From Streptomyces sp. NBC_01445 (GTDB taxonomy: Bacteria; Actinomycetota; Actinomycetes; Streptomycetales; Streptomycetaceae), in assembly GCF_035918235.1 (NCBI RefSeq), contig NZ_CP109485.1, positions 4,340,001-4,404,000 on the forward strand: 64,000 nt of DNA, written 5' to 3'. Positions 34,523-44,055 of the stretch are shown one piece after another (within the stretch, counting starts at the first letter, position 1; every line of letters starts with the position of its first letter). The notes beneath the pieces are model-generated. The model worked only from the letters and a program-made list of their open reading frames with translations, had not been told where the DNA came from and made no database searches. Made by a program: the position numbers and the translations under genes.

Positions 34523-35026
34523 ATGCCCGTCATGACTGAAGGTGGGGGCGGCGGGCCGACCGGGGGTATACCCAGATCACGGCTTCAGGATTACGCAGAA
34601 TTGGTTGAACCGCCGACGAATTCCGCCACCGCTACGCAGGCCACGACCGCCGCCGCCATTCGGCGCGAATTCACCGCACTCCTGGGCGAGTTCCGGCGCA
34701 CAGCCGTCCTGCTGCCACTCAGCGACGACGGATTGCCTCTCGCCGGAGACTTCGGCGGCGTCCGTTGGCTCTACACCTTCTCGGACGAGGCGGCCTTGGC
34801 GCGGTTCGCGGCTGCGAGGGGTGCCGCCGACCAGGAGTGGGCGTACGAGCGGGTCCTGGGCGCGCGGCTGCTGGACGCTGTGGCGCCGGCGCTCCGCGTG
34901 CCCTGCGGAATGGCCGTGGACGTCGCGAGCCCCGGCGATGAGCTGCTGCTGCCGCCCATCTGCGGGGTCGTACCGGACACGGTGGCGGTGGACGCGGGAG
35001 CGTACGGGGAGGGCAACGGGCAATGA
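34523..35026 (+). CDS. SseB-like protein of the RHS toxin operon
   Basis: The protein has 167 residues. The central REFTALLGEFRRTAVLLPLSDDGLPL, WLYTFSDEAALARFAAARG and CGMAVDVASPGDELLLPP resemble SseB domains, which in Streptomyces occur beside WXG100/RHS secretion genes. A role as chaperone or modulator is inferred only from that. It overlaps the next gene by ATGA. The start could also be the ATG at 34532; neither has a clear ribosome site. Confidence 0.8.
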   Translation: MPVMTEGGGGGPTGGIPRSRLQDYAELVEPPTNSATATQATTAAAIRREFTALLGEFRRTAVLLPLSDDGLPLAGDFGGVRWLYTFSDEAALARFAAARGAADQEWAYERVLGARLLDAVAPALRVPCGMAVDVASPGDELLLPPICGVVPDTVAVDAGAYGEGNGQ

Positions 35027-35661
35027 GTGAGGACGCGAAAGATCTCCAGGCCGGCGGTCTTGGCAAGATCGCCGAGGGCATAACGCTCGTGCTGGCCGAG
35101 CTGAAGGAGACCGGCGCGATCGGCACCGCGGGTGCCGGGCGCGGATTCGACGGGATCTCGCTGTCCGGCATGAAGCTGGGACACAGCGATCTCACCTCGG
35201 CCTTCGAGTCGTTCTGCGAACGCTGGGAGTGGGGTGTGCGCACCCTCGTCAACGAGGGCAACAACTTCGCCGAGGGCGTCGGCCTCGCGGCCGGAACGCT
35301 CCACGAGACGGACCAATACGTCGACGGTGCGCTGAAGGTCGGCGTGAACTCCGTGATCGGCAACCCGTACGCCGGCGAGGAAGACGTCTCGAAGATGAGC
35401 TACGGCGACCTGGTCAAGCACAACGCGCTTGCCGACCCCGACTACAGCAAGAAGTCCTCCGACGAGGCCGACGCGATCATCAGGCAGGGCTGGAAGGACG
35501 CCGCCCGCGACGCGGCCACCTCGAACGTGACCGGGTGGAGCCCTCAGCAGGCCAGCGGGATGAGTCCTGAGGAGTACGAGGCCTGGCTCGACAGCAAGTT
35601 CGGGCCCTCCGCGGAGGAACGCGCCGAAGCGGCGGCCAAGCAGGGCGGGAGCACCGGCTGA
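35023..35661 (+). CDS. Small helical protein preceding RHS toxin
   Basis: This 212-residue protein of unknown function is acidic and predicted mostly helical, with no signal peptide. A WXG100-like feel comes from FCERWEWGVRTLVNEGNNFAEGVGLAAGTLHETDQYV. Its gene overlaps both neighbours (ATGA upstream, TGATG with the RHS gene), so the three proteins are made together. It is a likely secretion partner or chaperone for the RHS protein, for instance a type VII (ESX) co-substrate. Confidence 0.8.
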   Translation: MSEDAKDLQAGGLGKIAEGITLVLAELKETGAIGTAGAGRGFDGISLSGMKLGHSDLTSAFESFCERWEWGVRTLVNEGNNFAEGVGLAAGTLHETDQYVDGALKVGVNSVIGNPYAGEEDVSKMSYGDLVKHNALADPDYSKKSSDEADAIIRQGWKDAARDAATSNVTGWSPQQASGMSPEEYEAWLDSKFGPSAEERAEAAAKQGGSTG

Positions 35662-38600
35662 TGGGAATCGGTGACTGGGCCGACAAGGGCCTGGGCGCCC
35701 TGGAAGACGGCTGGGACAACGGCAAGAAGGCCCTCGGTGAAGGTGTCGAGTGGGGTGCCCACAAGCTCGGGGACGGACTCGAGTACGTGGGCGCCGACTG
35801 GGCCGCCGACAAGGTCGAGGATCTCGGCGACTCCGTCGCCTCCGATCTGGGCGCCGCGGTCGACGAACAGCAGCTCGGCGAGACCGAGCAGGCCAACGAG
35901 CTCATCCACGGCGACCCCGGAGACATCCGCGCGAGTGCGAGCCATCTGAAGGACTTCCACAAGGCCTTCGACAAGGTCAGTGGGGGGATGCGCACCCTGG
36001 ACTCCTCTCATTGGAAGGGCAGGGCGGCCGACGCCTTCCGCAAGAAGTTCGCCATGCACCCCTCCAAGTGGCTGCACGCGGCGGACGCCTGCGACAAGGC
36101 AGGCAAGGCCCTGGACAGCTACGCGGACACGGTCAAGTGGGCCCAGGGCCAGGCGCAGGATGCCATCGACCTGTACAAGAAGGGTAAGGGCGCCTCCGAC
36201 AAAGCGGTGGAGGCGTACAACAAGCGGGTCGACACCTACAACAGTGCGCTGAAGGCCGACAAGGATCCCGGCCCGCGCCCTGAGCCGTTCAAGGACCCCG
36301 GCGCGGCCGACGTCAAGCACGCGCGGGAGAAGCTCGGGGAGGCGCGTCGCCAGCGCAACGAGGCGGGTGCGACCGCGACGCACGCGATCAAGGCCGCCCT
36401 GGCCCACGCACCGGCCGAGCCTCCGCCGCTCGATCGCCTCAAGTCCGAAGTCACGGACGGTGTCCAATCCACCGGTACGGAGCTCACCCACGTCGTGGGC
36501 GGCGTGCTCAAGGGGACCGCGGGCCTGCTCAATTTCGCCCGCGGCCTCAACCCGGAGGACCCGTACAACATCACGCACCCGGCCGCGTACAAGCAGAACA
36601 TCAACCTGACCCTGGCCGGTCTGGCGTCCACCGCCACACATCCCGACCGTGCGGCGAAGGACGCGTATCAGAGCCTCAAGAAAGACCCTTCCGAGTTCTT
36701 TGGCCGCATGTTGCCGGAAATGTTCGGCAGCAAGGGGCTCGGGCTCGCCAAGAGCGGGCTCCGGGCCGGGGTCGAGCACGGGATGAAGGAGGCCGCTGAG
36801 GCGGGGGCGCGGCGTTCGGCACGGCGTACGCTGGGTGAGGACCCCGCGGAGCATTCCCGCGAACCGAAGTCGGTGGAGCACAAGGGCACCGACCCCGTCG
36901 ATCTCGCGACCGGGAAGATGTTCCTGCCCCAGACCGATGTCGCGCTGCCGGGCACCCTGCCGCTCGTCTTCACCCGGCGCGTGGAGTCCGGCTACCACCT
37001 GGGCCGCTGGTTCGGCCCCTCCTGGTCATCGACGGTCGACCAGCGCCTGGAGATCGACGCGGAGGGCGTCGTCCTCGTCACCGCCGAGGGTCTGCTCCTC
37101 CCCTACCCACACCCGGCACCGGGCCTGCCCACGTTGCCCACTCACGGCCCGCGCCATCCGCTGGACCGCGTGGACGACGGCTACACGATCACTGATCCGG
37201 TGACGGGACGTGTCTGGCACTTCGCCGACCGCGGCACCGATCTGGCCGTCCTGGAACAGATCGACGACCGCAACGGCAACTGGCTGACCTTCGAGTACGA
37301 CGCCGAAGGAACGCCCCTCGGGATCGTCCACAGCGGCGGATACCACCTGAAGGTGACGGCCGAGGGCGGCCGGGTCAGGTCCCTGCACCTCGCGGGGGCC
37401 GGGACGGACGGCTCGGACGAGGAACTGACCCGCTACGGCTACTCCGCCGACGGCCACCTGACCGAGGTCACCAACTCCTCCGGCCTGCCCATGCGTTTCA
37501 CGTACGACGACGAAGGCCGGGTCACTTCCTGGACGGACACGAACGACCGGTCGTACACGTACGAGTACGACGACCAGGACCGATGCGTGGCCGAGGGCGG
37601 ATCCGAGGGCCATATGAGCCTGCGGCTCGCGTACGCCGGGCCGGACCCGGAAACGGGCCTGCGGCTGACCACCACGACGACCGGCGAGGGCCACACACGC
37701 CGGTTCCTGATCAACGACGCCTGGCAGGTGATCGCCGAGACGGATCCGCTCGGCGCGACCACCCGCTATGAGCGCGACCGGTACAACCGCCTGCTGTCGC
37801 AGACGGACCCGCTCGGCCACATGACGTCCTTCCGCTACGACGAGGCGGGGAACCTGATCCTGGCCGTCAGGCCGGACGGCCGCGAGACCAAGGCCGAGTA
37901 CGACGATCACGGGCTGCCGGTCAAGGTGACCGGTCCCGACGGTACGGTTCACCGCCAGACGTACGACGAGTGCGGCAACCGCACGTCGGTGACCGGCTCT
38001 TCCGGGCAGACGACCCGTTTCAGCTACGACGAAGCGGGCCGCCTCACGGCGGTCACCGACCCGCTCGGGCACCTCACGACGGTCCGCTGCGACGGAGCCG
38101 GACTCCCCGTCTCGATCGCGGACCCACTGGGTGCGGTGACACGGTACGAACGGGACGCCTTCGGCAGACCCGTCTCCATCACCGACCCGCTCGGCGCGAC
38201 GACCCACCTGGAGTGGACGGCAGAGGGCAGGCTCTCCCGCCGGACGGCTCCTGACGGCACGAGCGAATCGTGGACCTACGACGGCGAGGGCAACTGCACG
38301 ACGCACACGGACGCCATGGGCGGGCTCTCGTCGTACGAGTACACACACTTCGACCTGCTCACGGCGCGGACGGGTCCCGACGGCGTGCGGTACGAATTCG
38401 CCCACGACCACGAACTCCGCCTCACTCAGGTCACCAACCCACAGGGCCTGACGTGGAGTTACGCGTACGACCCGGCCGGACGTCTCATATCGGAGACGGA
38501 CTTCGACGACCGCGTCCTCACGTACACCCATGACACGGCGGGCCGCCTCACCTCCCGCACAAATGCCCTCGGCCAGCGAATCACCTTCGAGCGAAACGAA

Positions 38601-40391
38601 CTGGGCCAGACAACGCGCAAGGATGCGGACGGCCGGGTCACGACATACGCGTACGACCTGACGGACCAGCTCGCACAGGCCACCGACCCGGACGCGACGC
38701 TCACGCTCCTCCGGGACCGTCACGGCAGGCTCAGATCGGAGACGGTCAACGGCCGCGTACTCACGTACGCGTACGACGAGCTGGGTCGCCGCACCGGCCG
38801 CACGACGCCCACGGGCGCAACGAGCTCATGGACGTACGACGCGGTCGGCAACCGCAGCCAGATGACGATGTCGGGCCGCACCATCGACTTCGCGTACGAC
38901 CAGGCGGGACGCGAACTCGCGCGCCACATAGGCGATTCCCTCACCGTCGCAAACGCCTTCGACGATCTGGGCCACCTCACCACCCAGTCGGTCACAGCCT
39001 CCGACACCAACGGCCACCGCCGCATCCAGTCCCGCACCTACACCTACCGGGCCGACGGAAATCTGATCGGCATCGACGACCAGCTCGCCGGCTCCCGCCA
39101 CTTCGACGTGAACGATGCGGGTCGCGTCACGGCCGTGCACGCGGCGAACTGGACCGAGTCGTACGCCTACGACGAGGCGGGCAACCAGACGGCGGCTTCG
39201 TGGCCGGCCGATCACCCCGGTCACGAAGCGACAGGCCCACGCACCTACACGGGCACGCGCATCACCCGCGCCGGCGGGGTCCGCTACGAACACGACGCGC
39301 TCGGCCGCGTCACGCTCCGCCAGAAGACCCGCTTGTCCCGCAAGCCGGACACGTGGCGCTACGAGTGGGACGCGGAGGACCGCCTCACCTCGACCGTCAC
39401 TCCCGACGGCACGCGCTGGCGCTACACATACGACCCGCTGGGCCGCCGCACGGCGAAACTCCGCCTGGCTGCCGACGGCGAGACGGTCGTCGAACGGGTG
39501 GACTTCACCTGGGACGGCACAACGCTCTGCGAACAGACGACGACGTCACCGGAACTGCCACACCCGGTCACGCTCACGTGGGACCACCAGGGCCTACGCC
39601 CCATCGCCCAGACCGAACGCATCAGCGCGGCGGGCGCGGACACCCCCCAGTCGGAAATCGACTCCCGCTTCTTCGCGATCGTCACCGACTTGGTCGGCAC
39701 GCCGAGCGAACTCGTGGACGAACAGGGCGAGATCGCATGGCACACGCGAAGCACGTTGTGGGGCACGACGGCCTGGTCATCTGACAGCACGACGTACACG
39801 CCCCTGCGCTTCCCGGGCCAGTACTTCGACCCGGAGACGGGGCTGCATTACAACTACTTCCGGCATTACGACCCGGAGACGGCGCGATACCTCAGCGCCG
39901 ATCCTCTCGGCCTCACACCGGCACCAAACCCTGCCGCCTATATCGACAATCCGCACACCTGGACCGACCCTCTAGGGCTGGCTCCGGACTATCACGAATT
40001 CCACACCGTCCAGGACCCTCAGAACGCTGCGCGCCTCAAGAGAGACGGTACGCCTTGGCCTGATGCAGAAAATCGAGGCCACTACGGAGAGGGAGTCTAC
40101 TCGTGGGAAACAAGAGCAGAAGCAGAAAGATACGCAGAACGCCTCAGGTCACGGGGGGCAGAAGTGGAGGTAATGACATTCAAGATCAGCGATCACGACT
40201 TCTCGGGCCTGAAGAAGATTGACCTCTTCAAGCTCAACGAACAAGCTGCGGAGAATTTCGCGAATGCCCATAGTAGGCTGTGGGGAGACGGACTGCCTCA
40301 CGACTTCGACTACATTCGCGCCCCAACAGGAATGGGTCCGGAGAATGTATTCAACAAGAGGATTTTCCATCTATTGAACTTTGGGGACTGA
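35661..40391 (+). CDS. RHS-repeat polymorphic toxin with putative ADP-ribosyltransferase-like C-terminus
   Basis: The protein has 1576 residues. Residues 70-250 form a helical WXG100/T7SS-substrate-like region (HWKGRAADAFRKKF). A DUF6531-like segment starts near 408 (HKGTDPVDLATGKMFLPQTDVALPG). Some 30 YD/RHS repeats of the GNLxxVTDPLG type run from about 500 to 1330. The core RFPGQYFDPETGLHYNYFRHYDPETARYLSADPLGL ends near 1420. The last 133 residues, after WTDPLGLAP, are the variable toxin tip. The motifs HEFHTVQDPQNAARLKRDG and YGEGVYSWETRAEAERYA suggest, but do not prove, an ADP-ribosyltransferase fold. The tip DNA is clearly lower in GC than the repeat part. No signal peptide is present, which fits type VII secretion. 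Confidence 0.92.
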   Translation: MGIGDWADKGLGALEDGWDNGKKALGEGVEWGAHKLGDGLEYVGADWAADKVEDLGDSVASDLGAAVDEQQLGETEQANELIHGDPGDIRASASHLKDFHKAFDKVSGGMRTLDSSHWKGRAADAFRKKFAMHPSKWLHAADACDKAGKALDSYADTVKWAQGQAQDAIDLYKKGKGASDKAVEAYNKRVDTYNSALKADKDPGPRPEPFKDPGAADVKHAREKLGEARRQRNEAGATATHAIKAALAHAPAEPPPLDRLKSEVTDGVQSTGTELTHVVGGVLKGTAGLLNFARGLNPEDPYNITHPAAYKQNINLTLAGLASTATHPDRAAKDAYQSLKKDPSEFFGRMLPEMFGSKGLGLAKSGLRAGVEHGMKEAAEAGARRSARRTLGEDPAEHSREPKSVEHKGTDPVDLATGKMFLPQTDVALPGTLPLVFTRRVESGYHLGRWFGPSWSSTVDQRLEIDAEGVVLVTAEGLLLPYPHPAPGLPTLPTHGPRHPLDRVDDGYTITDPVTGRVWHFADRGTDLAVLEQIDDRNGNWLTFEYDAEGTPLGIVHSGGYHLKVTAEGGRVRSLHLAGAGTDGSDEELTRYGYSADGHLTEVTNSSGLPMRFTYDDEGRVTSWTDTNDRSYTYEYDDQDRCVAEGGSEGHMSLRLAYAGPDPETGLRLTTTTTGEGHTRRFLINDAWQVIAETDPLGATTRYERDRYNRLLSQTDPLGHMTSFRYDEAGNLILAVRPDGRETKAEYDDHGLPVKVTGPDGTVHRQTYDECGNRTSVTGSSGQTTRFSYDEAGRLTAVTDPLGHLTTVRCDGAGLPVSIADPLGAVTRYERDAFGRPVSITDPLGATTHLEWTAEGRLSRRTAPDGTSESWTYDGEGNCTTHTDAMGGLSSYEYTHFDLLTARTGPDGVRYEFAHDHELRLTQVTNPQGLTWSYAYDPAGRLISETDFDDRVLTYTHDTAGRLTSRTNALGQRITFERNELGQTTRKDADGRVTTYAYDLTDQLAQATDPDATLTLLRDRHGRLRSETVNGRVLTYAYDELGRRTGRTTPTGATSSWTYDAVGNRSQMTMSGRTIDFAYDQAGRELARHIGDSLTVANAFDDLGHLTTQSVTASDTNGHRRIQSRTYTYRADGNLIGIDDQLAGSRHFDVNDAGRVTAVHAANWTESYAYDEAGNQTAASWPADHPGHEATGPRTYTGTRITRAGGVRYEHDALGRVTLRQKTRLSRKPDTWRYEWDAEDRLTSTVTPDGTRWRYTYDPLGRRTAKLRLAADGETVVERVDFTWDGTTLCEQTTTSPELPHPVTLTWDHQGLRPIAQTERISAAGADTPQSEIDSRFFAIVTDLVGTPSELVDEQGEIAWHTRSTLWGTTAWSSDSTTYTPLRFPGQYFDPETGLHYNYFRHYDPETARYLSADPLGLTPAPNPAAYIDNPHTWTDPLGLAPDYHEFHTVQDPQNAARLKRDGTPWPDAENRGHYGEGVYSWETRAEAERYAERLRSRGAEVEVMTFKISDHDFSGLKKIDLFKLNEQAAENFANAHSRLWGDGLPHDFDYIRAPTGMGPENVFNKRIFHLLNFGD

Positions 40392-40395
40392 CGAC

Positions 40396-40824
40396 ATGAA
40401 ACATACGTACAAGTACCGCCTGCGCAGTCCGATGGGAGGGCTTGCAGCAGATCTTACGGCCGAAAATTTGAGCGATCCCCTCCCCGACACATATCGGCTG
40501 CAGATTGACCGAAATCTATGGCTGACCCCGCCGGTAGATATTAACTGGCGTGACTCCGCATGGCTTTCATTCGGACTGTCCGCGCACGCTGACGCTTTGA
40601 ACCGAATCCATCCGGGAGACTTGGTCATCAGGGTTACGGCTCTCACATTTCCGATGGCAAGCTTCCGGTCCGAGGTTTCAGCTCTGGCCATGGACGGATG
40701 GCTTCGAACGCAGTTCCCGCTGCAAGATGTCGGCCTGCGTGCCGAATTCAACCCCTCCAGCCATTCATATAACTTCCATTGGGGGAACATCTCGAACCCC
40801 TTCGATGATTCGCAGTACTTTTGA
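40396..40824 (+). CDS. Candidate immunity protein for the RHS toxin
   Basis: The protein has 142 residues and no recognisable family. It starts 5 bp after the toxin stop with GGGGAC 8 bp upstream of its ATG (40396), exactly where polymorphic-toxin immunity genes sit. Aromatic- and Asp-rich, with many beta-prone stretches (TYKYRLRSP, YRLQIDRNLWLTPP, SYNFHWGN). GC content is low for the window and matches the toxin tip, so tip and immunity gene probably moved together. Confidence 0.72.
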   Translation: MKHTYKYRLRSPMGGLAADLTAENLSDPLPDTYRLQIDRNLWLTPPVDINWRDSAWLSFGLSAHADALNRIHPGDLVIRVTALTFPMASFRSEVSALAMDGWLRTQFPLQDVGLRAEFNPSSHSYNFHWGNISNPFDDSQYF

Positions 40825-41156
40825 TCAACGAGAGTTCATTTGAGAACATCGGAACGAAACCGGCGCTGAGCCCCGCTCCCGAATCTGAGCCCGTTGACCG
40901 GTGGCTCCGCAGTCGCTGAACTTCGGCCGTCGCGTTGATCGACTGCCTGGAGGCCAGGGAAAGATGGAGGTCATGACAGGGAAGCATCGGATCGATCAGA
41001 ACGGCAAGATCGATCGGGAGTCGACGATTGCGAGTTGCGGTCTCATTACCACAGGGGCTCCCAGAGGAGGCCCTCGACCCGAACACCGCCATCCTCGCAG
41101 CGACGAGCGGAAACGTCCGCCCCACCGCTACGGTCGGCATCAAAGATGCGAACTCG
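40825..41156. other. Gap after the immunity gene; probable degraded cassette DNA
   Basis: This 330-base stretch has no well-formed gene. The plus frame that reads into the next gene is open from 40977 and has strong G/C third positions from about 41034. It lacks a convincing start other than a TTG at 41028. The first half has no clear codon bias on either strand. The most likely reading is a junction between fragments of older toxin-immunity cassettes. Confidence 0.5.
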
Positions 41157-41597
41157 ATGAACACGCTGGATACGCTCTGGGACACCATCGCCAAGCCGCT
41201 AATCACGCCGCTTCCTGGAGAGTTCCTAATTATTCTATGGGGAAAGGGAAGCATGAGGGATGGATGGTTCCGTGCCCAATACTCCCTCACCTCAAAACTA
41301 CCATCGCGCATTTGCGAAGCAATCGGCAGACCTGAATTCTTTGCCCTGTCGTTGAACGGCAGAGATTTTAGCGCAGTCACTGTTGAGGAAGACGACTATT
41401 GGGTCGTCACTCACACATATGAAGTAAACGACAATCGAGCTAATTGTCCGGATGTCGACGGCCTGCAGTTCGACGATCCGTTGCACCACCTGTCGCATGA
41501 CGAACGAAGAGAGCTGGTCACGGACTTCCCCGCGTTCCTGCGCCGTCTCGATTCGTTGTGGGAATCCGGGAGTCTGCCGCAGCAGTTCACTCGCTGA
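41157..41597 (+). CDS. Second orphan immunity-like gene
   Basis: The protein has 146 residues from the ATG at 41157. No family is recognised. It is compact, soluble and rich in Trp, Phe and acidic residues, with lower GC like the preceding immunity gene. The frame continues upstream with coding-like composition, so the protein may be longer (TTG at 41028) or be the tail of a truncated older gene. It is a candidate for an immunity gene kept after loss of its toxin, as seen behind other RHS loci. Confidence 0.55.
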   Translation: MNTLDTLWDTIAKPLITPLPGEFLIILWGKGSMRDGWFRAQYSLTSKLPSRICEAIGRPEFFALSLNGRDFSAVTVEEDDYWVVTHTYEVNDNRANCPDVDGLQFDDPLHHLSHDERRELVTDFPAFLRRLDSLWESGSLPQQFTR

Positions 41598-41704
41598 CGT
41601 GACCTCGTAGCGCCTGGTGGGGCGGCGGGCGGGGGATTCGGGTGTTCCGGCAGAATCGCGTTACGCCTGCGCGCCGTGCAGGCGCGCGAGGGTGGGGGTT
41701 GATT

Positions 41705-42256
41705 GTGAAAAAGGTTGTCGGCGGGGTCGTGTTGGGTGCCGTTGCTGTCGGGGCCGGGCTGTGGGGTGTTCTTGGGCCGAGCGGCGCTCGGGAGGCTCGG
41801 GCCGCGTCGCCGGCCGCCTTCAAACTGTGGGCCGCCGCCGCCCATGCCGCCGTCGCGCGTGAGGGCGGGACCGCCACCTTCAACCAGCGCAACGGCAACG
41901 GAGTCTCCGGCGCTCACCAGCTCGGCCTGCGCAAGGGCGGCCACGCCACCATCCGTATCCGCGATCTCGACCAGTCCCCCGAGAAGGCCGCGATGCTCGA
42001 GAGCCGGACGTATTCACTGACCTTCGCCTGCGCCGGTTCGGGCAAATTCACCGTCCACGCCGTCGGTGCGAAGGCTCTGCGCCGGGACATGTACTGCACG
42101 CCCACCAAGAAGATCGAGACCGTCAGCCTGAACCATCTTGAGGGAAGCCGCATAGGCGAGCGCCGGTGGGACGGGCGCATGGACCTGACCATCACCACCC
42201 ACGGCGTGCAGGGCGTCCTCTCCTGGCACGCCGCCCAGATGTTCACCGCGGACTGA
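41705..42256 (+). CDS. Secreted protein of unknown function
   Basis: The protein has 183 residues. An N-terminal signal (VKKVVGGVVLGAVAVGAGLWGVLG) is followed by a processed domain of about 145 residues with two Cys (FACAGSG and MYCTPTK) and a Trp-rich C-terminus (VLSWHAAQMFTAD). Conserved beta-strand-like blocks (RKGGHATIRIRDLDQSPEKAA) suggest a small extracellular beta domain. GTG at 41705 was used; an ATG at 41642 would give a poor signal sequence. It is convergent with the next gene and overlaps it by 14 bp. Confidence 0.72.
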   Translation: MKKVVGGVVLGAVAVGAGLWGVLGPSGAREARAASPAAFKLWAAAAHAAVAREGGTATFNQRNGNGVSGAHQLGLRKGGHATIRIRDLDQSPEKAAMLESRTYSLTFACAGSGKFTVHAVGAKALRRDMYCTPTKKIETVSLNHLEGSRIGERRWDGRMDLTITTHGVQGVLSWHAAQMFTAD

Positions 42257-42746
42257 CCACACCCGGCCCGCCGTACGCCGACGCCGTACCAGTACGCGGG
42301 AGCGTCGCCCACATGCGCGTACCGCCGCCCGGTTCACGTGCCGGGCCGAATCCCCAGTCACCCCCACAAGTGCGGGTGACGCAGGCCAGCAGGCGCAACG
42401 CCGCCCGGCGCCGGGCCTCGCAGGCCGCGGCGACCCGGGCGTTCGCGTGGCGCGGGTGGCTGTCGTACGTGATCAGGCGCAGCGCGTCCTCGCGATAGCG
42501 CAGCGATACGTAGATCTCGGGCGAGGCGGTGAATTGGCAGGCCGTGGCTGTCAGTTCGGCGATCGCCTGAAGCGCCGCGTCCAGGATGTCGCGCAGTCCG
42601 TGCGCCGCGAGCAGCGTGCGGGTCGCTGCGCGGGCCATCGCGGGTGACGTGAGCGTGGAGGGGAGGGTGAGGCTGTACGTGAGGTTCTCGGGCGTGGGGG
42701 CCGTACGGTCCGCGTGCGCGGGGCAGGCGGAGAGGGTGACCGGCAT
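42243..42746 (-). CDS. Anti-sigma-like ATPase (HATPase_c, RsbW type)
   Basis: The protein has 167 residues. Weak but recognisable HATPase_c features are ALQAIAELTATACQF in place of the N-box and the late GGGTRMWATLP. In the Streptomyces WhiJ/AbaA-type clusters such a protein is found beside an HTH-DUF5753 regulator and a DUF397 protein, as here. It is transcribed divergently from them across a 254-bp region. AAGGGAG precedes the ATG at 42746. The ATPase motifs look degenerate, so activity is uncertain. Confidence 0.78.
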   Translation of the reverse strand: MPVTLSACPAHADRTAPTPENLTYSLTLPSTLTSPAMARAATRTLLAAHGLRDILDAALQAIAELTATACQFTASPEIYVSLRYREDALRLITYDSHPRHANARVAAACEARRRAALRLLACVTRTCGGDWGFGPAREPGGGTRMWATLPRTGTASAYGGPGVVSPR

Positions 42747-43000
42747 GGCGAACTCCCTTGTGGGGTGGAGTGGGCAACAGTCGGTGGCTCGTCTCCCTGA
42801 CGCGAACCCGACCCTTCCAGGGAGGAAGCGTGCGGGCAGGCTCGCGCGATGCACTGCCAACTGCTCTGTGTAGCTTGTGCGTTACTGACTGTAGAGCGCT
42901 GCATGGTTACATTGCCACCTTGCGTGAGAAATTGACCCGACCAGGGCCACTTGGCGGCTTGGAGCGGCAGACTGCTGGCGACCATCGCGGAAGGAGTGGC

Positions 43001-43852
43001 ATGCCACCGAGGACCACGCCCACGGAGCGTCAGAAGCGCCTGGGCAGCGAGCTGCGCAAGATGCGGTTGGCCGCCGGGGTCACTGCAGAGCAGGCCGCCG
43101 GGCTGCTCGGCCTGGACCGGGCGAAGATCTCCAACATCGAGACCGGCATCCGCACGATCAATCCCGACCGGCTGCGCACTCTCGCCTGCAACTGCGACTG
43201 CTCGGACACGGCCTACGTCGATGCGCTGGCCGAAATGGCCCGACCCAACGGTCGTGGTTGGTGGGAGCGATATCGCGGTGCCCTGTCCGCCGACCTCCTC
43301 AACATCGCCGAGCTGGAGTCGTACGCCGCCCGGATGCGTACCACCCACACGTCGCACATCCCAGGTCTGCTTCAGACCAGCACCCACGCCATAGAGCTCT
43401 TCCGGGCAGTGCTGCCTCCGTTGCCCGAGCAAGAGGTGGCCTTACGACTCGCCTATCGCGTCGAGAGGCAGGGAGTTCTCGACGGCGACGACGCCTCTGA
43501 GTATGTGGGCATCGTCCATGAGGCCGCCTTGCGCATGCAGTTCGGCGGCGCCAAGGTCGCCCGCGAACAGCTCGACCATCTCCTGATGGTCTCCGAGCGA
43601 CCCAATGTGCAACTGCTGATCATTCCGTTCACCGCGGGCACGTTCCCCGGGGCCGGGCAGACGGTGAACTACCTCGAAGGTCCCGTACCGCAACTGGACA
43701 CTGTCCAGGTGGACAGCTCGCATGGTCCGGAATTCCTAGGGGATGAGGCGCAGTTGGCCAAGTACCGTGCCCACTTGGACTGGATGGAGCGCATCGCCCT
43801 GGCGCCTGCGCTCTCACGCGACTTCATCCACGCCATCGCCCGCAACCTGTGA
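43001..43852 (+). CDS. HTH-DUF5753 (WhiJ-like) regulator
   Basis: The protein has 283 residues. An N-terminal XRE helix-turn-helix (LGSELRKMRLAAGVTAEQAAGLLGLDRAKISNIETGIRTI) precedes a DUF5753 domain of about 190 residues with the conserved ALRMQFGG and PFTAGTFPGAG blocks. WhiJ in S. coelicolor affects spore development through the same domain pair. AAGGAG lies 5 bp before the ATG. It is directly followed by a DUF397-like gene. Confidence 0.92.
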   Translation: MPPRTTPTERQKRLGSELRKMRLAAGVTAEQAAGLLGLDRAKISNIETGIRTINPDRLRTLACNCDCSDTAYVDALAEMARPNGRGWWERYRGALSADLLNIAELESYAARMRTTHTSHIPGLLQTSTHAIELFRAVLPPLPEQEVALRLAYRVERQGVLDGDDASEYVGIVHEAALRMQFGGAKVAREQLDHLLMVSERPNVQLLIIPFTAGTFPGAGQTVNYLEGPVPQLDTVQVDSSHGPEFLGDEAQLAKYRAHLDWMERIALAPALSRDFIHAIARNL

Positions 43853-43863
43853 GGAGCAGTCCG

Positions 43864-44055
43864 ATGCCCGACATCACATGGGAAGACCCCTTCTGCGGCG
43901 AGGGAGCGAGCTGCTTCCGCCTAGGCACCGACCCCGACGGCAACGCCTACATCACCGTCGCCGGGGGCGAAGAAACGTATCTCACCGACTCCCGCGAAGC
44001 GCTCCGCGCGATGATCCTGGACATCAAGGCCGGCAAGGCGGATCACCTGCTCTGA
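43864..44055 (+). CDS. DUF397-like small protein
   Basis: The protein has 63 residues. It begins MPDITWEDPFCGEGASCFRLG and has a C-terminal SREALRAMILDIKAGK, resembling the DUF397/BldB group of small developmental proteins that pair with HTH-DUF5753 regulators. GAGGAG precedes the ATG and 11 bp separate it from the whiJ-like gene. Its end overlaps the end of the convergent membrane-protein gene by 13 bp. Confidence 0.85.
   Translation: MPDITWEDPFCGEGASCFRLGTDPDGNAYITVAGGEETYLTDSREALRAMILDIKAGKADHLL

Noticed and set aside
40825..41156. Transposase remnant after the RHS locus
   Set aside because: Short frames on both strands showed no transposase motif and no terminal inverted repeats or target duplication were seen.
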